From contig CP048723.1 in the NCBI GenBank assembly GCA_022641835.1, positions 310,001 to 374,000 on the forward strand: a stretch of 64,000 bases of DNA, in the 5' to 3' direction. The DNA comes from Petasospora fabianii (taxonomy: Eukaryota; Ascomycota; Saccharomycetes; Phaffomycetales; Wickerhamomycetaceae). Shown here piece by piece: positions 18,206 through 27,095 of this stretch. The notes beneath the pieces were generated by a model. The model was not told the DNA's origin. It was given only the letters and a program-made list of their open reading frames with translations, and ran no database searches. A program made the translations under genes and the position numbers. Numbering within the stretch: position 1 is the stretch's first letter; every line of letters begins with the position of its first letter.

Positions 18206-19600
18206 TCATCTCAGAATTCTTGATTCAGAATCAAGCTTATCAGCTTGTTTCTTGAGCTCCAGTAATTGGTTTATAGCCTTGTGCAATTCATCTTGCTTAG
18301 CAGCCACTTTCTCCGTAATCATAACCGGTTTAGTACCTAGACCCAACTCATTCAAAATACTCGAAATACGTGATTGGACACCTGTCTTGTATGTTGTTGT
18401 CTTTTGTGATCTCAAGAAAACACCGGGACTGATACGTTCCTGATGAACTTTGAGTCCATAAACTTGCTCCTCTTCTGGTCTCAAATGCTTTTGGAACAAT
18501 GTATAAATTGGGTTCTCCTTCTTCTTGCGTTGCTGTTCGAGCTTCTCCTGTTGAAGTTGTTTCTGCTTTGCAAGTGCCTGTTGCTTAAGTTTCTCGTTCA
18601 ATGCCGTCAAAGGATTCTCTGGTGCCGGTGAATCCATTCTGCGCTTACGCTTCTCTGTCATCAATTGGTTATAAAGTTGCGTCAAGCCCTGTGATGTTAA
18701 GTACTGACTAATGGCACCACTAGCTTGTGGAGAGTCCAAGAGTTGGAGAAGTTGAGCTCTCTCTGTCATTGACTTCTTAGCAGCAACTTCAAACTTCTTT
18801 GCCTCAATGAGTAAGCATTCCTCTTCTGCAATCTCTGCTGGTGTTCTCATCAACAATCTATTAAGGTAAGCCTTTCTATCAACTTCTTTCTTCTTGCTGA
18901 AATTTAAGTTAGAGATAAGGTTCGTGTTGGCTGACGTCTCATCCTTCTCGTTTTCATAGATCAAGATTCTTTGACACACGTTATAAAATCTCTCCTGAAG
19001 ATCCTCAACAGAACGTGATTTGTCTTGGAAATTGTATCTGTCATGTATCACGATCCATCTGAGATCAAATGCCTTAGCAAGATCAAAAAGATACCTGGTC
19101 TCCTCATAGTTCCATGTTAGCTTCGGCACTTTCTCTGCCTTCTCTTCATTATCCTCGGTTTTCACCTCGGATGGTTCTTCAGACTCATCCACCTCCATGA
19201 CATCGTCACCCTCTGCAATGAACTGTGCATATTCCTCCTCGGTGAAGTCTGGAATGTTCAAATGAACATTGTACTTTTCAAACTTGTATGGAGGGTCTGC
19301 TGCCTCAACAACTTCCTTAGAACCCTTGACCCAATGATGAAGTCGTAAGCCATCCTCACGGGATCCATTCTTAAACGACGCCCAAGTCCAGCTTGAAGGC
19401 TTCTCCAAAGCATTAAGTCTATCTTTGAATTTCTGCTGATTTCTAACAGCTACTGGAGGTGTGTTCTGCCCAAGCAATTGGTAAAGCTCTCTGTTGATAC
19501 CGGTTAGCGGCTTGGCACGCGGCTGCTCCACTTTCTGCTTCTTCTTCGGCTGCTGCTCATGATCACCAATATTAAGCACATCAAGAATCTCAGAGGACAT
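18206..19600 (-). CDS. SWC4: SWR1 and NuA4 shared subunit Swc4/Eaf2 (DMAP1 homologue)
   Basis: Swc4 is shared by the SWR1 remodeller (H2A.Z deposition) and the NuA4 acetyltransferase. The 464-residue protein starts MSSEILDVLNI, as DMAP1/Swc4 proteins do, and is close to yeast Swc4 in size (476). The conserved core includes 'WTWASFKNGSREDGLRLHHW' (about 75-95), 'YNVHLNIPDFTEEEYAQFI', and a SANT/Myb-like domain 'TWNYEETRYLFDLAKAFDLR' continuing 'WIVIHDRYNF' (about 160-190). Long Gln/Lys-rich coiled coils fill the C-terminal half. The ATG at 19600 was chosen, as the two extra upstream codons lack an ATG. It is divergent from CUL3. Confidence 0.95.
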   Translation of the reverse strand: MSSEILDVLNIGDHEQQPKKKQKVEQPRAKPLTGINRELYQLLGQNTPPVAVRNQQKFKDRLNALEKPSSWTWASFKNGSREDGLRLHHWVKGSKEVVEAADPPYKFEKYNVHLNIPDFTEEEYAQFIAEGDDVMEVDESEEPSEVKTEDNEEKAEKVPKLTWNYEETRYLFDLAKAFDLRWIVIHDRYNFQDKSRSVEDLQERFYNVCQRILIYENEKDETSANTNLISNLNFSKKKEVDRKAYLNRLLMRTPAEIAEEECLLIEAKKFEVAAKKSMTERAQLLQLLDSPQASGAISQYLTSQGLTQLYNQLMTEKRKRRMDSPAPENPLTALNEKLKQQALAKQKQLQQEKLEQQRKKKENPIYTLFQKHLRPEEEQVYGLKVHQERISPGVFLRSQKTTTYKTGVQSRISSILNELGLGTKPVMITEKVAAKQDELHKAINQLLELKKQADKLDSESRILR

Positions 19601-19687
19601 ATTCAAACGTAAAGGAAATGTCCACTTTGTTTATTGTTATTAGTTATTGTTAATGATGATTGAATCGTTCAAAGAAGAGCGAACGAA

Positions 19688-19693
19688 ACGCGT
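19688..19693. promoter_or_regulatory. MCB element (ACGCGT) in the SWC4-CUL3 promoter
   Basis: One perfect ACGCGT, the MBF (Mbp1/Swi6) core site known from G1/S genes of yeasts, lies in the divergent spacer. Whether it serves either gene is not shown. Confidence 0.4.
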
Positions 19694-19864
19694 CTTTTCT
19701 TTTACGGCATCAAACGTGTTCGCGGAGGGAAACACCCGGACACCAAAATTTGGGAAATCGCCTTCGGCTGGGAGATATATGTGAGAGGCGCCGGTCCACT
19801 TAGGCAGTCTTTAAGCTTATAGGAAGGCAAGCTAGGAGAGGTGTAACGCATTATTAACTGAATC

Positions 19865-22120
19865 ATGCTTTCGGGAAACGGCAGAAGAAGCAAGATCCGC
19901 GCGCCGAAGAAGAACTTGGCTAACGAGATCAACTTTGAAGAGTCCTGGAGTGTTCTTGGGGAAGCCATAAGTGAGATCCAGGGAAAGAATGCCTCAAAGT
20001 TGTCGTTTGAAGAGTTGTACAGAAAATCCTATAATCTCGTACTACGAAAGTATGGGAAACAACTATACGATTCCGTCAACAAACTCGTTGGTGCTCATCT
20101 ACTCGATGTGAACGAGAAGCTAAAGCTTCACCTTGCAAAGGACACTGATAGACATGTGTTCCTCAAAGAGGTGTCTAACCAATGGTCTGATCATCTATTA
20201 TCAATGAGAATGATCAGTGATGTCTTGATGTATCTTGATCGAGTCTATGCAAAGGAGAATCATCTACCTCTGATATACGATGTCGGTATCAATCTCTTCC
20301 GTGATAACGTGATCAAGCATGACAATATCTATCTAGGAAACATTCTCAACACATATCTCTTGGAAGAGATAACAAACAATAGAAATGGATTGATCGTTGA
20401 CATATTCCTCGTGAAGAGTGTTATCACAATGTTTGAGTCTCTTCTTGAAGATGAAAAGACACTTGAGTCCGGTGAAAACTACTACCTTAAGTACTTTGAG
20501 CCCTATTATCTGGATAGGACGTTTGATTACTATGAGAAACTCAGCACTGAAGTATTTGAAGGAGGTCATGGAACAGCATATCTCAAGAAGATTGATGAAA
20601 TGATTGACAATGAGCAAGGAAAATGTGCTCTTTACATCCCACAAGTGACATACGACAAACTAATATCTCTGGTGGATAAAGTCCTCATCTCTTCCAAGAT
20701 TGACAAAGTGATGAGATTCACTAACGAAGGTCTGAAATATTGGGTCTTAAACAACAAGTTTGAAGACTTGTCCTTGCTCTACAAACTCCTTTCACGAGTA
20801 CAACACTACGATGGACTCAATGTTCAGCTGAAGGAAATTATAATGGAAGAAGGCTCACTGCTGGAGGAACAGGATGCAACGCCCGAACCGACTGCAAAGG
20901 GGAAAAAGGGTCCAAGTTCTGGTAAAAAATCCACTGCTCATGCCATTGCATGGATCGAAAAGATGATTGCACTTAAAGACAAGTATGACCTCATATCTAA
21001 AAGTTTGGGTAATGATGCTCAAATTCAAAAGAACATTGATAACGCATTTGTTGAGTTTTTGAACAAGAACCCTAAGCTATCAGAGTATTTGTCCCTTTAC
21101 ATTGATGACTATGTAAAGAAGTCGGCTGATAAGTCTGAAGATGAACTAAATCAGGTTATCAGCAAGTCGATCTCCATTTTCAGATTTATCAAGGACAAGG
21201 ATCTGTTTGAGAAGTACTATAAGAACCACTTGGCTAAGAGATTGCTCAAATCATCCAAAGACATTGAAAGAACACTTATATCCAAGTTCAAGAATGAAAT
21301 CGGCTCTTCCTTCACGTCCAAGTTCGAAGGTATGTTTAGAGACATCAACGTCTCAAGAGACGTCACAAAGGGCTTCAATCACAAGAACTTTGAAGTCAAC
21401 GTGCTGACTAAGACTTTCTGGCCAATTCAACCGCAAGACAGCCAGCAAGAAGTGGTTCTCCCATCACAACTTGAGGAAATGAAGGATGCATTCACAAAGC
21501 ACTATCTGACCCTTCATAGTGGTCGTAACTTGAGCTGGGCATACAACTTTGGTTCCGTTGACATCAGAATAAAGTTCGACAAGAAGGTACATGAGCTCAA
21601 CATGTCTGTCTACTGTGGAATCGTGGTCCTGCTATTTGGAGAACACGATGAGTTGACTTTCTCCCAGATTGAGATGCTTACCAAGATTCCAAAACCTGAC
21701 CTGATTAGAAGTTTACAATCGTTGGCGGTGGCCCCACGTACGAGGATCTTGACTAAGACACCAATGTCGAAGGAGATCAACCCAGATGATGTTTTCACAT
21801 TCAACTATGCCTTCTCATCCTCAATGACAAAGGTGAAGGTCATGACTGTTGTCAACAAGGTGGAGACTGACTCTGAAAGGTCTAAGACACTTGAGAAGGT
21901 TGACGAGGATCGTAAGTTTGAACTTGATGCTGCTATTGTTAGGGTCATGAAATCTAGAAAGACAGCAACGTACAACGAATTGGTATCGGAAACTGTTAGA
22001 CTTGTTGCAAGGTTCAAACCATCACCGCAGTTCATCAAGAAAAGGATTGAGACACTCTTGGAGAGAGAATATTTGCAGAGAGATGATAACGATAGAACTG
22101 TTTACCATTATCTGGCATAG
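19865..22120 (+). CDS. CUL3: Cullin-3, ubiquitin ligase scaffold
   Basis: The 751-residue protein is a full-length cullin most like CUL3. It has 'SKLSFEELYRKSYNLVLRKYG' split across residues 41-60, 'SDVLMYLDRVYA', 'SEYLSLYIDDYVKKS', and 'EKYYKNHLAKRLL' with 'FTSKFEGMFRDI' in the cullin homology domain. The C-terminal winged-helix has the neddylation motif IVRVMKSRK with the acceptor lysine at about residue 696, and it ends 'REYLQRDDNDRTVYHYLA'. CUL3 ligases use BTB adaptors and an Rbx1-type RING. The length equals yeast Cul3 (744). A Lys/Ser-rich, poorly conserved insertion sits near residues 335-360. It converges on the MMS22-like gene with a 69-bp gap. Confidence 0.95.
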   Translation: MLSGNGRRSKIRAPKKNLANEINFEESWSVLGEAISEIQGKNASKLSFEELYRKSYNLVLRKYGKQLYDSVNKLVGAHLLDVNEKLKLHLAKDTDRHVFLKEVSNQWSDHLLSMRMISDVLMYLDRVYAKENHLPLIYDVGINLFRDNVIKHDNIYLGNILNTYLLEEITNNRNGLIVDIFLVKSVITMFESLLEDEKTLESGENYYLKYFEPYYLDRTFDYYEKLSTEVFEGGHGTAYLKKIDEMIDNEQGKCALYIPQVTYDKLISLVDKVLISSKIDKVMRFTNEGLKYWVLNNKFEDLSLLYKLLSRVQHYDGLNVQLKEIIMEEGSLLEEQDATPEPTAKGKKGPSSGKKSTAHAIAWIEKMIALKDKYDLISKSLGNDAQIQKNIDNAFVEFLNKNPKLSEYLSLYIDDYVKKSADKSEDELNQVISKSISIFRFIKDKDLFEKYYKNHLAKRLLKSSKDIERTLISKFKNEIGSSFTSKFEGMFRDINVSRDVTKGFNHKNFEVNVLTKTFWPIQPQDSQQEVVLPSQLEEMKDAFTKHYLTLHSGRNLSWAYNFGSVDIRIKFDKKVHELNMSVYCGIVVLLFGEHDELTFSQIEMLTKIPKPDLIRSLQSLAVAPRTRILTKTPMSKEINPDDVFTFNYAFSSSMTKVKVMTVVNKVETDSERSKTLEKVDEDRKFELDAAIVRVMKSRKTATYNELVSETVRLVARFKPSPQFIKKRIETLLEREYLQRDDNDRTVYHYLA

Positions 22121-22189
22121 TTACAGGAAGCTTACATATATAAAAGTAATGCAAAAGTGTCGTTAATTCGTTAAAACAGTGATGTCTTC

Positions 22190-25100
22190 TCATTCTTCAA
22201 TACCTATCTCCTCATCAGTCATTTTAGTAGATTCAATTGAGGTCACAAACAAATTAAACAGTTCATCAACCTCATTTTTCAGCTTTTCAGTGTTTGGTGC
22301 CCGGTTATGTCCCGTCAAGTTCGCTGTAACAATCATATCCTTAATAAATCCGGGTGTCTTTGTCAAGTACAGTGGAGGCCCATCAGGGAAGATCGCTTCA
22401 TAGATCGCCTCTGAAGATGTGAACGGCATTGTCAGCTGTTTGAAACATTCCATCTCATTCAACCCACCCAAACGATAGAACATAAGAATCAGAATCCGGT
22501 ATATGTTTCTCAAAGACATGATCTCATACCCTTCAAATCTTGTCTTTCTATGTGTCAAAGCGAAAGGAAGTAGTCTCACCACTTTCATCAAGCAAAGCAT
22601 GTCAACTCTGTTGAGATTGTAGTCACGTTCAAGAACTCTTACGAGAGTCTTGGTCAATTCAGATAGCAGAATCCAGCAAGATGGAAATGCTGGTAGAAGC
22701 TCGATATGGACGGATAATAAACAGCCCAGCATGAAAACTTTGGACTCGGATACGGCCTCAGAAGGACCAAATGGCTTAACTCTCTGGGCCAAGATAGCAT
22801 CAGAAATCTTTTCCGAGAACTCAAAACTGCTTTTGAAGCTATCAATGAGTTTCTCCTCAAGCATTTTCAGACCTTCATTGCCTCTCATGTTCATTAGTTG
22901 TCTTGAATCTTCTTCAGACTCCCTTTTAGTCAGCTCAAATCTGATGCACAACTGCTCAAACACCTTCGAGGTTCTAACGTACTCGAAACCATAGATGTTT
23001 ATAAACTCGATCACTTTGCGGGCAAACTGAAGGTATTGCTGGTTGTTCTTTCTGGATGCCTCATCACATTCTCTCTTGACAAAGCTCACGATAACAGCAA
23101 GGAATCTGGATCTGACGTTGTCGGAGTTGCACTTTAAAAGGTTGTAGATAAGATTGATAGTGATCTGGATTCTGTGGGTCTGAACGACAACATTCTTACA
23201 GCTCAAAAGCTTGGGATCAACTTTGGATAACTCTCTGATGAAGGAGTTCAAGCTTCCGCTCATGTTCCCACCAACTAGGTACTCTAGCAGTGATAGAATA
23301 AACCTGTCTTTGTGAAGAAGATACACTGCCGTACCAGAAGTCTGAAGCATAAAGGCATAGAATCTTGGAGCATCCTGGAAATTGTTCTGGTGGATCAGTC
23401 TGCTCCAGTTATCCATTCCATTTTTGACGATCTTACCGAACAGTGAGCACCAAAGATCTGGGAAGAGTGATGGATTCAAGTCTTCAAAAGTCGTTCTCAA
23501 GAACACCAGATCTTTCCTGTCATTCGCTCCTGCTGCAAAGTCGTACACAATCTTCTCGTTTACTTTGAAGAAGGACTTGTATGAGCTAAATGACGCAACT
23601 ACCTTCAAGAGGTTCTTTTGCGTTCCTGGGGGTAGATTTGAAAAATTGACTTGGTGAAGAAAATTGGACCATATCTCAGAGAAAAGCTCCTTTTGGACGT
23701 TTCTCTCAACAATGTGCGACAGAAAGCTCACCTTAGTCTCTCTGTTCTGTGAAGTGTTGAGGTTGATCAAAGTTGAAGAAGCCTTCAATACTGCACGGAC
23801 AACAATTTTAGCATGAAACTCACATGAAAGTACGAGAGATGAGAACATGTGGTCAACAGGCTTATGTGAGGCCCTCAAAAGAGCAAGAAGAATGTTCAGC
23901 CTGTTGCAGAGTGCGTCAATGTCTGATGGAGCTTTTGAAACAGGAATGATCTTTTCAATGAACCTGCCAGGAAACTGGCCTCCTGTATCGCCATAGCGTA
24001 TCAACAAACTCAAGTACTTGTTCATCATGGTGTCCCCGTTGACCTCACCGGATTCGGAAAGAATGCTGTACTGGCTCCTCTCACCGGGAACGTTGCCAAA
24101 CTTGTTATCTCTAAGAATGTCGTACATGGATAAGAGAGTACTATCATCAATCTTCCAGTCCATACCATAGACCAAATCAAAGATGACTCCAAAATCGATT
24201 CTCAGCATCTCAAAGTTTCTCCCATTGAAATGTTTGCTCAAGACCTTTCTAACAACTTTCCACTTCGGGCCCCCAGATCTATACCGTCCACAGATCACCA
24301 TGAAGGACTCCATATCATTCATCTCAGCATTTTCAATAACACTCCATGTAAGATCCTGATGCGTGAGAAACAGCATGGACAGCGACTCGGACAGCATTCC
24401 GGACTGTCTCAGCTTCTTCTTCAAGCTCGGACCATCAAGGTAACCTAAAAACTCAAAGAATAGAGTCAACACCTCTCTTGCTCTCAGTATGAAGTCGAAT
24501 GCTGACATCGAATTGGCATCGAAGATCTTGAAGCTGCAGAAGTAAAGCAGGTAGCACAGACTCAGCATGAAGAAGTCAATGTCCTTCAGCTGTCCCTTTC
24601 TTCTGATAAAGTCTTCCAATCTTACCTTGAAGTTGTCAACAATTGATACAAGTTGTCTCGCCTCTGCCACATTTATACCCGAGCAGAATTCAATCACTTT
24701 GTAAAAGGATTCCATCAACAGGTCCTTCGGGACTGATCTCAGCGAAGACTGATCAGACAGAAAGTCAAAAAACTCCTTCAACTTTTCGCTGGTATTATGC
24801 ATTAGTCTGGAAAGTACAATAGTTCTCTGCCCAAGCTCAACACGGTACTCGTGATCAACATCCACTCTCTCGTCAGTGAACAAGCACTTATAGGCATTCG
24901 AGCTTTGAAATCCGTTGATGAACACGGCTGGTGCATCAACATCGTACACGTTCACGTCATCTTCATTGATGGCATGTGGGTTGGCAGCCACCTTCTTGTG
25001 AATGATAGCGTACTCCGTACCTAGAGACTCTGCGACAAGAGTGGATGTGTAAGCATGACGAGGAACAACGTAATTGGAACCTGGTTCAATGAAGAAGGAC

Positions 25101-26680
25101 TTCTTCTGGGGGACTCTCTTCCTTGGGACTCTGGTACGAGGTGAAGAGGTATCAGCTTTGGACCTAGAAGGGCTGTGGGCAGATTTTGGTAGCCCTAATG
25201 AGTCGTCAATGTTGAGGACACCAGGAAGTCCTTGCAGCGTACTTTGTCTCTGTCGTGGTTTCGTTCTCTTATAAGGTGTAGCCTTCGCTGATCTTGTGGT
25301 GGATGAAGTGGATGTCGCTGCATGTTTTCTTTGAAATCTCTTCTTCAATCTTGATGAGGATCCCTTAGTAGACTTGAGTCCACTGCTGGGCGTTCTTGGC
25401 GACTTCAAGGTCTTTCGCTCTCGAGGCGCTAGCATCATGGCAAAGTCAGAGCTATAGTCCTCCATTGCCTCTGCAGAGTCATCAAAGCCATCGTAGAGAT
25501 AGTTGTCGGAAGTGTCCTGCTGATGTTCGTACACCCTGTAGAACTCCTGGGTACCCTGAGCGTCACTGAACATTGGCCCATCTTCCAAAGCATGGGCCAT
25601 GTCATCTTGTGGAAAGTCCCTATGGAAATCGTCTCCACCTCTCTCCTGTGAGTCCTCGCCTGTGGTGAATATAGTGCTCATTTCCTGGATGGGCTCAAGA
25701 GGGTGGTTATTCGAATCAGGAAGATGTTGTTTTTTCTTCTTCCTTGCCACACCAACTCTATCCTCCTGGACCTTCCTTTTCTTAGCAATTGATACAGACG
25801 ATTGAGGAGTACGTTTGAGTTGCATAGAGAAGAATGACTTTGGAAGTCGTGATCCTTTAGAAAGCTCCTCGATGTTCCTGTAGTACCTCCCACGGAATGT
25901 GAACCCTGCGCTGTCATCGGTGGCCTCATTGTCAGACCCATCGACAGGATCTTTTTCCGACTCCGACCCTGAGAGATCTGATCCAACTGTATACTCTTCA
26001 TCGCTTAGGTCCTGTTGGTCCATGGCAATAGGATCGAAGGTGTCCTGCGAGAAAATCATCTGTGATTCCTGAGAATCGTCGTCCCTGATGACTGCACGTT
26101 TGCGCTTAGATTGAGTTGGTTGCTTCGACACTGACTTTGTTGAGCTCTTTTCGTTAGAGCCTATTAATTTTCTCAGATATGATCTCAAGTTTCCTTCCTT
26201 GTGTTTATCAATGAGCTCCTGATGCTTCTTGACGTACTCTGTGGCTTCGTCTCTGTCCATTCGCAAAGTGTAGGAGACGGCATCGATAGTGTAGATGTGT
26301 TGTTGGAAAAACGATCTTTGCCGCACACGCTTGCCTCGGTTGTTATAAACGGCTTCTGTATCATGGGAGTCTGGTTCCAATTCGTGGATTTCTGGTTGCT
26401 GCTGTTGGTTGGCGTTGACTGTGTGTAGGAGGCGATTTAATCCTGATGATCCTACACTGTCAGTCTCGTCATCGAAGAGGTCATCAAAGATCATGTTCGA
26501 TGAGTTCCTGCTCAGTTCCTGCTCAATAGTGTCAAAGATTTCACCAGAAACCAGTCCTGTTCTCTTCACATACCTCGTTCCCCGTCTTCGAAGAGCCTCG
26601 ATGATCCTAGCCTGAGACAAAACGAGTTGTTCCTCCTCCTCAGAGTCTGAAACCACTCCTCCTCCCTCGTTGTCGGACAT
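22190..26680 (-). CDS. Probable Mms22/Mus7-family replication-fork repair protein
   Basis: The 1496-residue protein has an acidic, Ser-rich, disordered N-terminal half. The C-terminal half (from about 600) is all helical, without recognisable catalytic motifs. The N-terminal region carries 'FTFRGRYYRNIEELSKGSRLP' within 20-residue reach of PKSFF, resembling the short conserved box of Mus7/Mms22 proteins. The helical part has blocks resembling the family, such as 'RLNILLALLRASHKP' followed by a Ser-His-like helix. Mms22 joins the Rtt101 cullin ligase and supports fork restart and repair of alkylation damage. It lies next to a cullin here, but that is CUL3, not Rtt101. The ATG at 26680 (MSDNEGGGVVSDSEEEE) was chosen. 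Assignment rests on architecture and weak motifs. Confidence 0.55.
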   Translation of the reverse strand: MSDNEGGGVVSDSEEEEQLVLSQARIIEALRRRGTRYVKRTGLVSGEIFDTIEQELSRNSSNMIFDDLFDDETDSVGSSGLNRLLHTVNANQQQQPEIHELEPDSHDTEAVYNNRGKRVRQRSFFQQHIYTIDAVSYTLRMDRDEATEYVKKHQELIDKHKEGNLRSYLRKLIGSNEKSSTKSVSKQPTQSKRKRAVIRDDDSQESQMIFSQDTFDPIAMDQQDLSDEEYTVGSDLSGSESEKDPVDGSDNEATDDSAGFTFRGRYYRNIEELSKGSRLPKSFFSMQLKRTPQSSVSIAKKRKVQEDRVGVARKKKKQHLPDSNNHPLEPIQEMSTIFTTGEDSQERGGDDFHRDFPQDDMAHALEDGPMFSDAQGTQEFYRVYEHQQDTSDNYLYDGFDDSAEAMEDYSSDFAMMLAPRERKTLKSPRTPSSGLKSTKGSSSRLKKRFQRKHAATSTSSTTRSAKATPYKRTKPRQRQSTLQGLPGVLNIDDSLGLPKSAHSPSRSKADTSSPRTRVPRKRVPQKKSFFIEPGSNYVVPRHAYTSTLVAESLGTEYAIIHKKVAANPHAINEDDVNVYDVDAPAVFINGFQSSNAYKCLFTDERVDVDHEYRVELGQRTIVLSRLMHNTSEKLKEFFDFLSDQSSLRSVPKDLLMESFYKVIEFCSGINVAEARQLVSIVDNFKVRLEDFIRRKGQLKDIDFFMLSLCYLLYFCSFKIFDANSMSAFDFILRAREVLTLFFEFLGYLDGPSLKKKLRQSGMLSESLSMLFLTHQDLTWSVIENAEMNDMESFMVICGRYRSGGPKWKVVRKVLSKHFNGRNFEMLRIDFGVIFDLVYGMDWKIDDSTLLSMYDILRDNKFGNVPGERSQYSILSESGEVNGDTMMNKYLSLLIRYGDTGGQFPGRFIEKIIPVSKAPSDIDALCNRLNILLALLRASHKPVDHMFSSLVLSCEFHAKIVVRAVLKASSTLINLNTSQNRETKVSFLSHIVERNVQKELFSEIWSNFLHQVNFSNLPPGTQKNLLKVVASFSSYKSFFKVNEKIVYDFAAGANDRKDLVFLRTTFEDLNPSLFPDLWCSLFGKIVKNGMDNWSRLIHQNNFQDAPRFYAFMLQTSGTAVYLLHKDRFILSLLEYLVGGNMSGSLNSFIRELSKVDPKLLSCKNVVVQTHRIQITINLIYNLLKCNSDNVRSRFLAVIVSFVKRECDEASRKNNQQYLQFARKVIEFINIYGFEYVRTSKVFEQLCIRFELTKRESEEDSRQLMNMRGNEGLKMLEEKLIDSFKSSFEFSEKISDAILAQRVKPFGPSEAVSESKVFMLGCLLSVHIELLPAFPSCWILLSELTKTLVRVLERDYNLNRVDMLCLMKVVRLLPFALTHRKTRFEGYEIMSLRNIYRILILMFYRLGGLNEMECFKQLTMPFTSSEAIYEAIFPDGPPLYLTKTPGFIKDMIVTANLTGHNRAPNTEKLKNEVDELFNLFVTSIESTKMTDEEIGIEE

Positions 26681-27095
26681 CGTATGTACGAAGCAGTTCC
26701 TCACAGGTACACAGAGTATCTGTCACTGAAATCGATAGCCTTGGATGTCGTTGGTCTGTGCAAAATAGCTGAAGAACTGATTGATCGACGTAAAGAGAGA
26801 GACAGAGAGAGAGGGATACGCGTCAGGCGGAAAAGTAAACAAAGAAAGAGAAGATGTCCGGGTGTATACATCGCGCCGCCGCGGTTTAACTCAGATCAAC
26901 GGAAACGAGTTAGAGATGGAACGAACTACTTCATAACAAGACAAAAGCATTGCAAGCACAATGTCAAGCACTTCACCCTCGAAGCGTCACTCAGTGAGTG
27001 CCATTGGTTGCATTATGCATCAGTTGCAAGGGCGCGTGAAGCACGTGCGTGCGCACACATCCTCCCCCGGAACATGGAACTAACAACCACTACAG
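26681..27095. promoter_or_regulatory. Divergent promoter (MMS22-like / BUD6) with MCB, forkhead and E-box-like motifs
   Basis: The 415-bp spacer has ACGCGT (MCB, 26818-26823), GTAAACAAA (forkhead-type, near 26836), CCGCGG (near 26880) and CACGTG (near 27030). The MCB and forkhead motifs would suit cell-cycle control of either gene. These are motif matches only. Confidence 0.45.
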
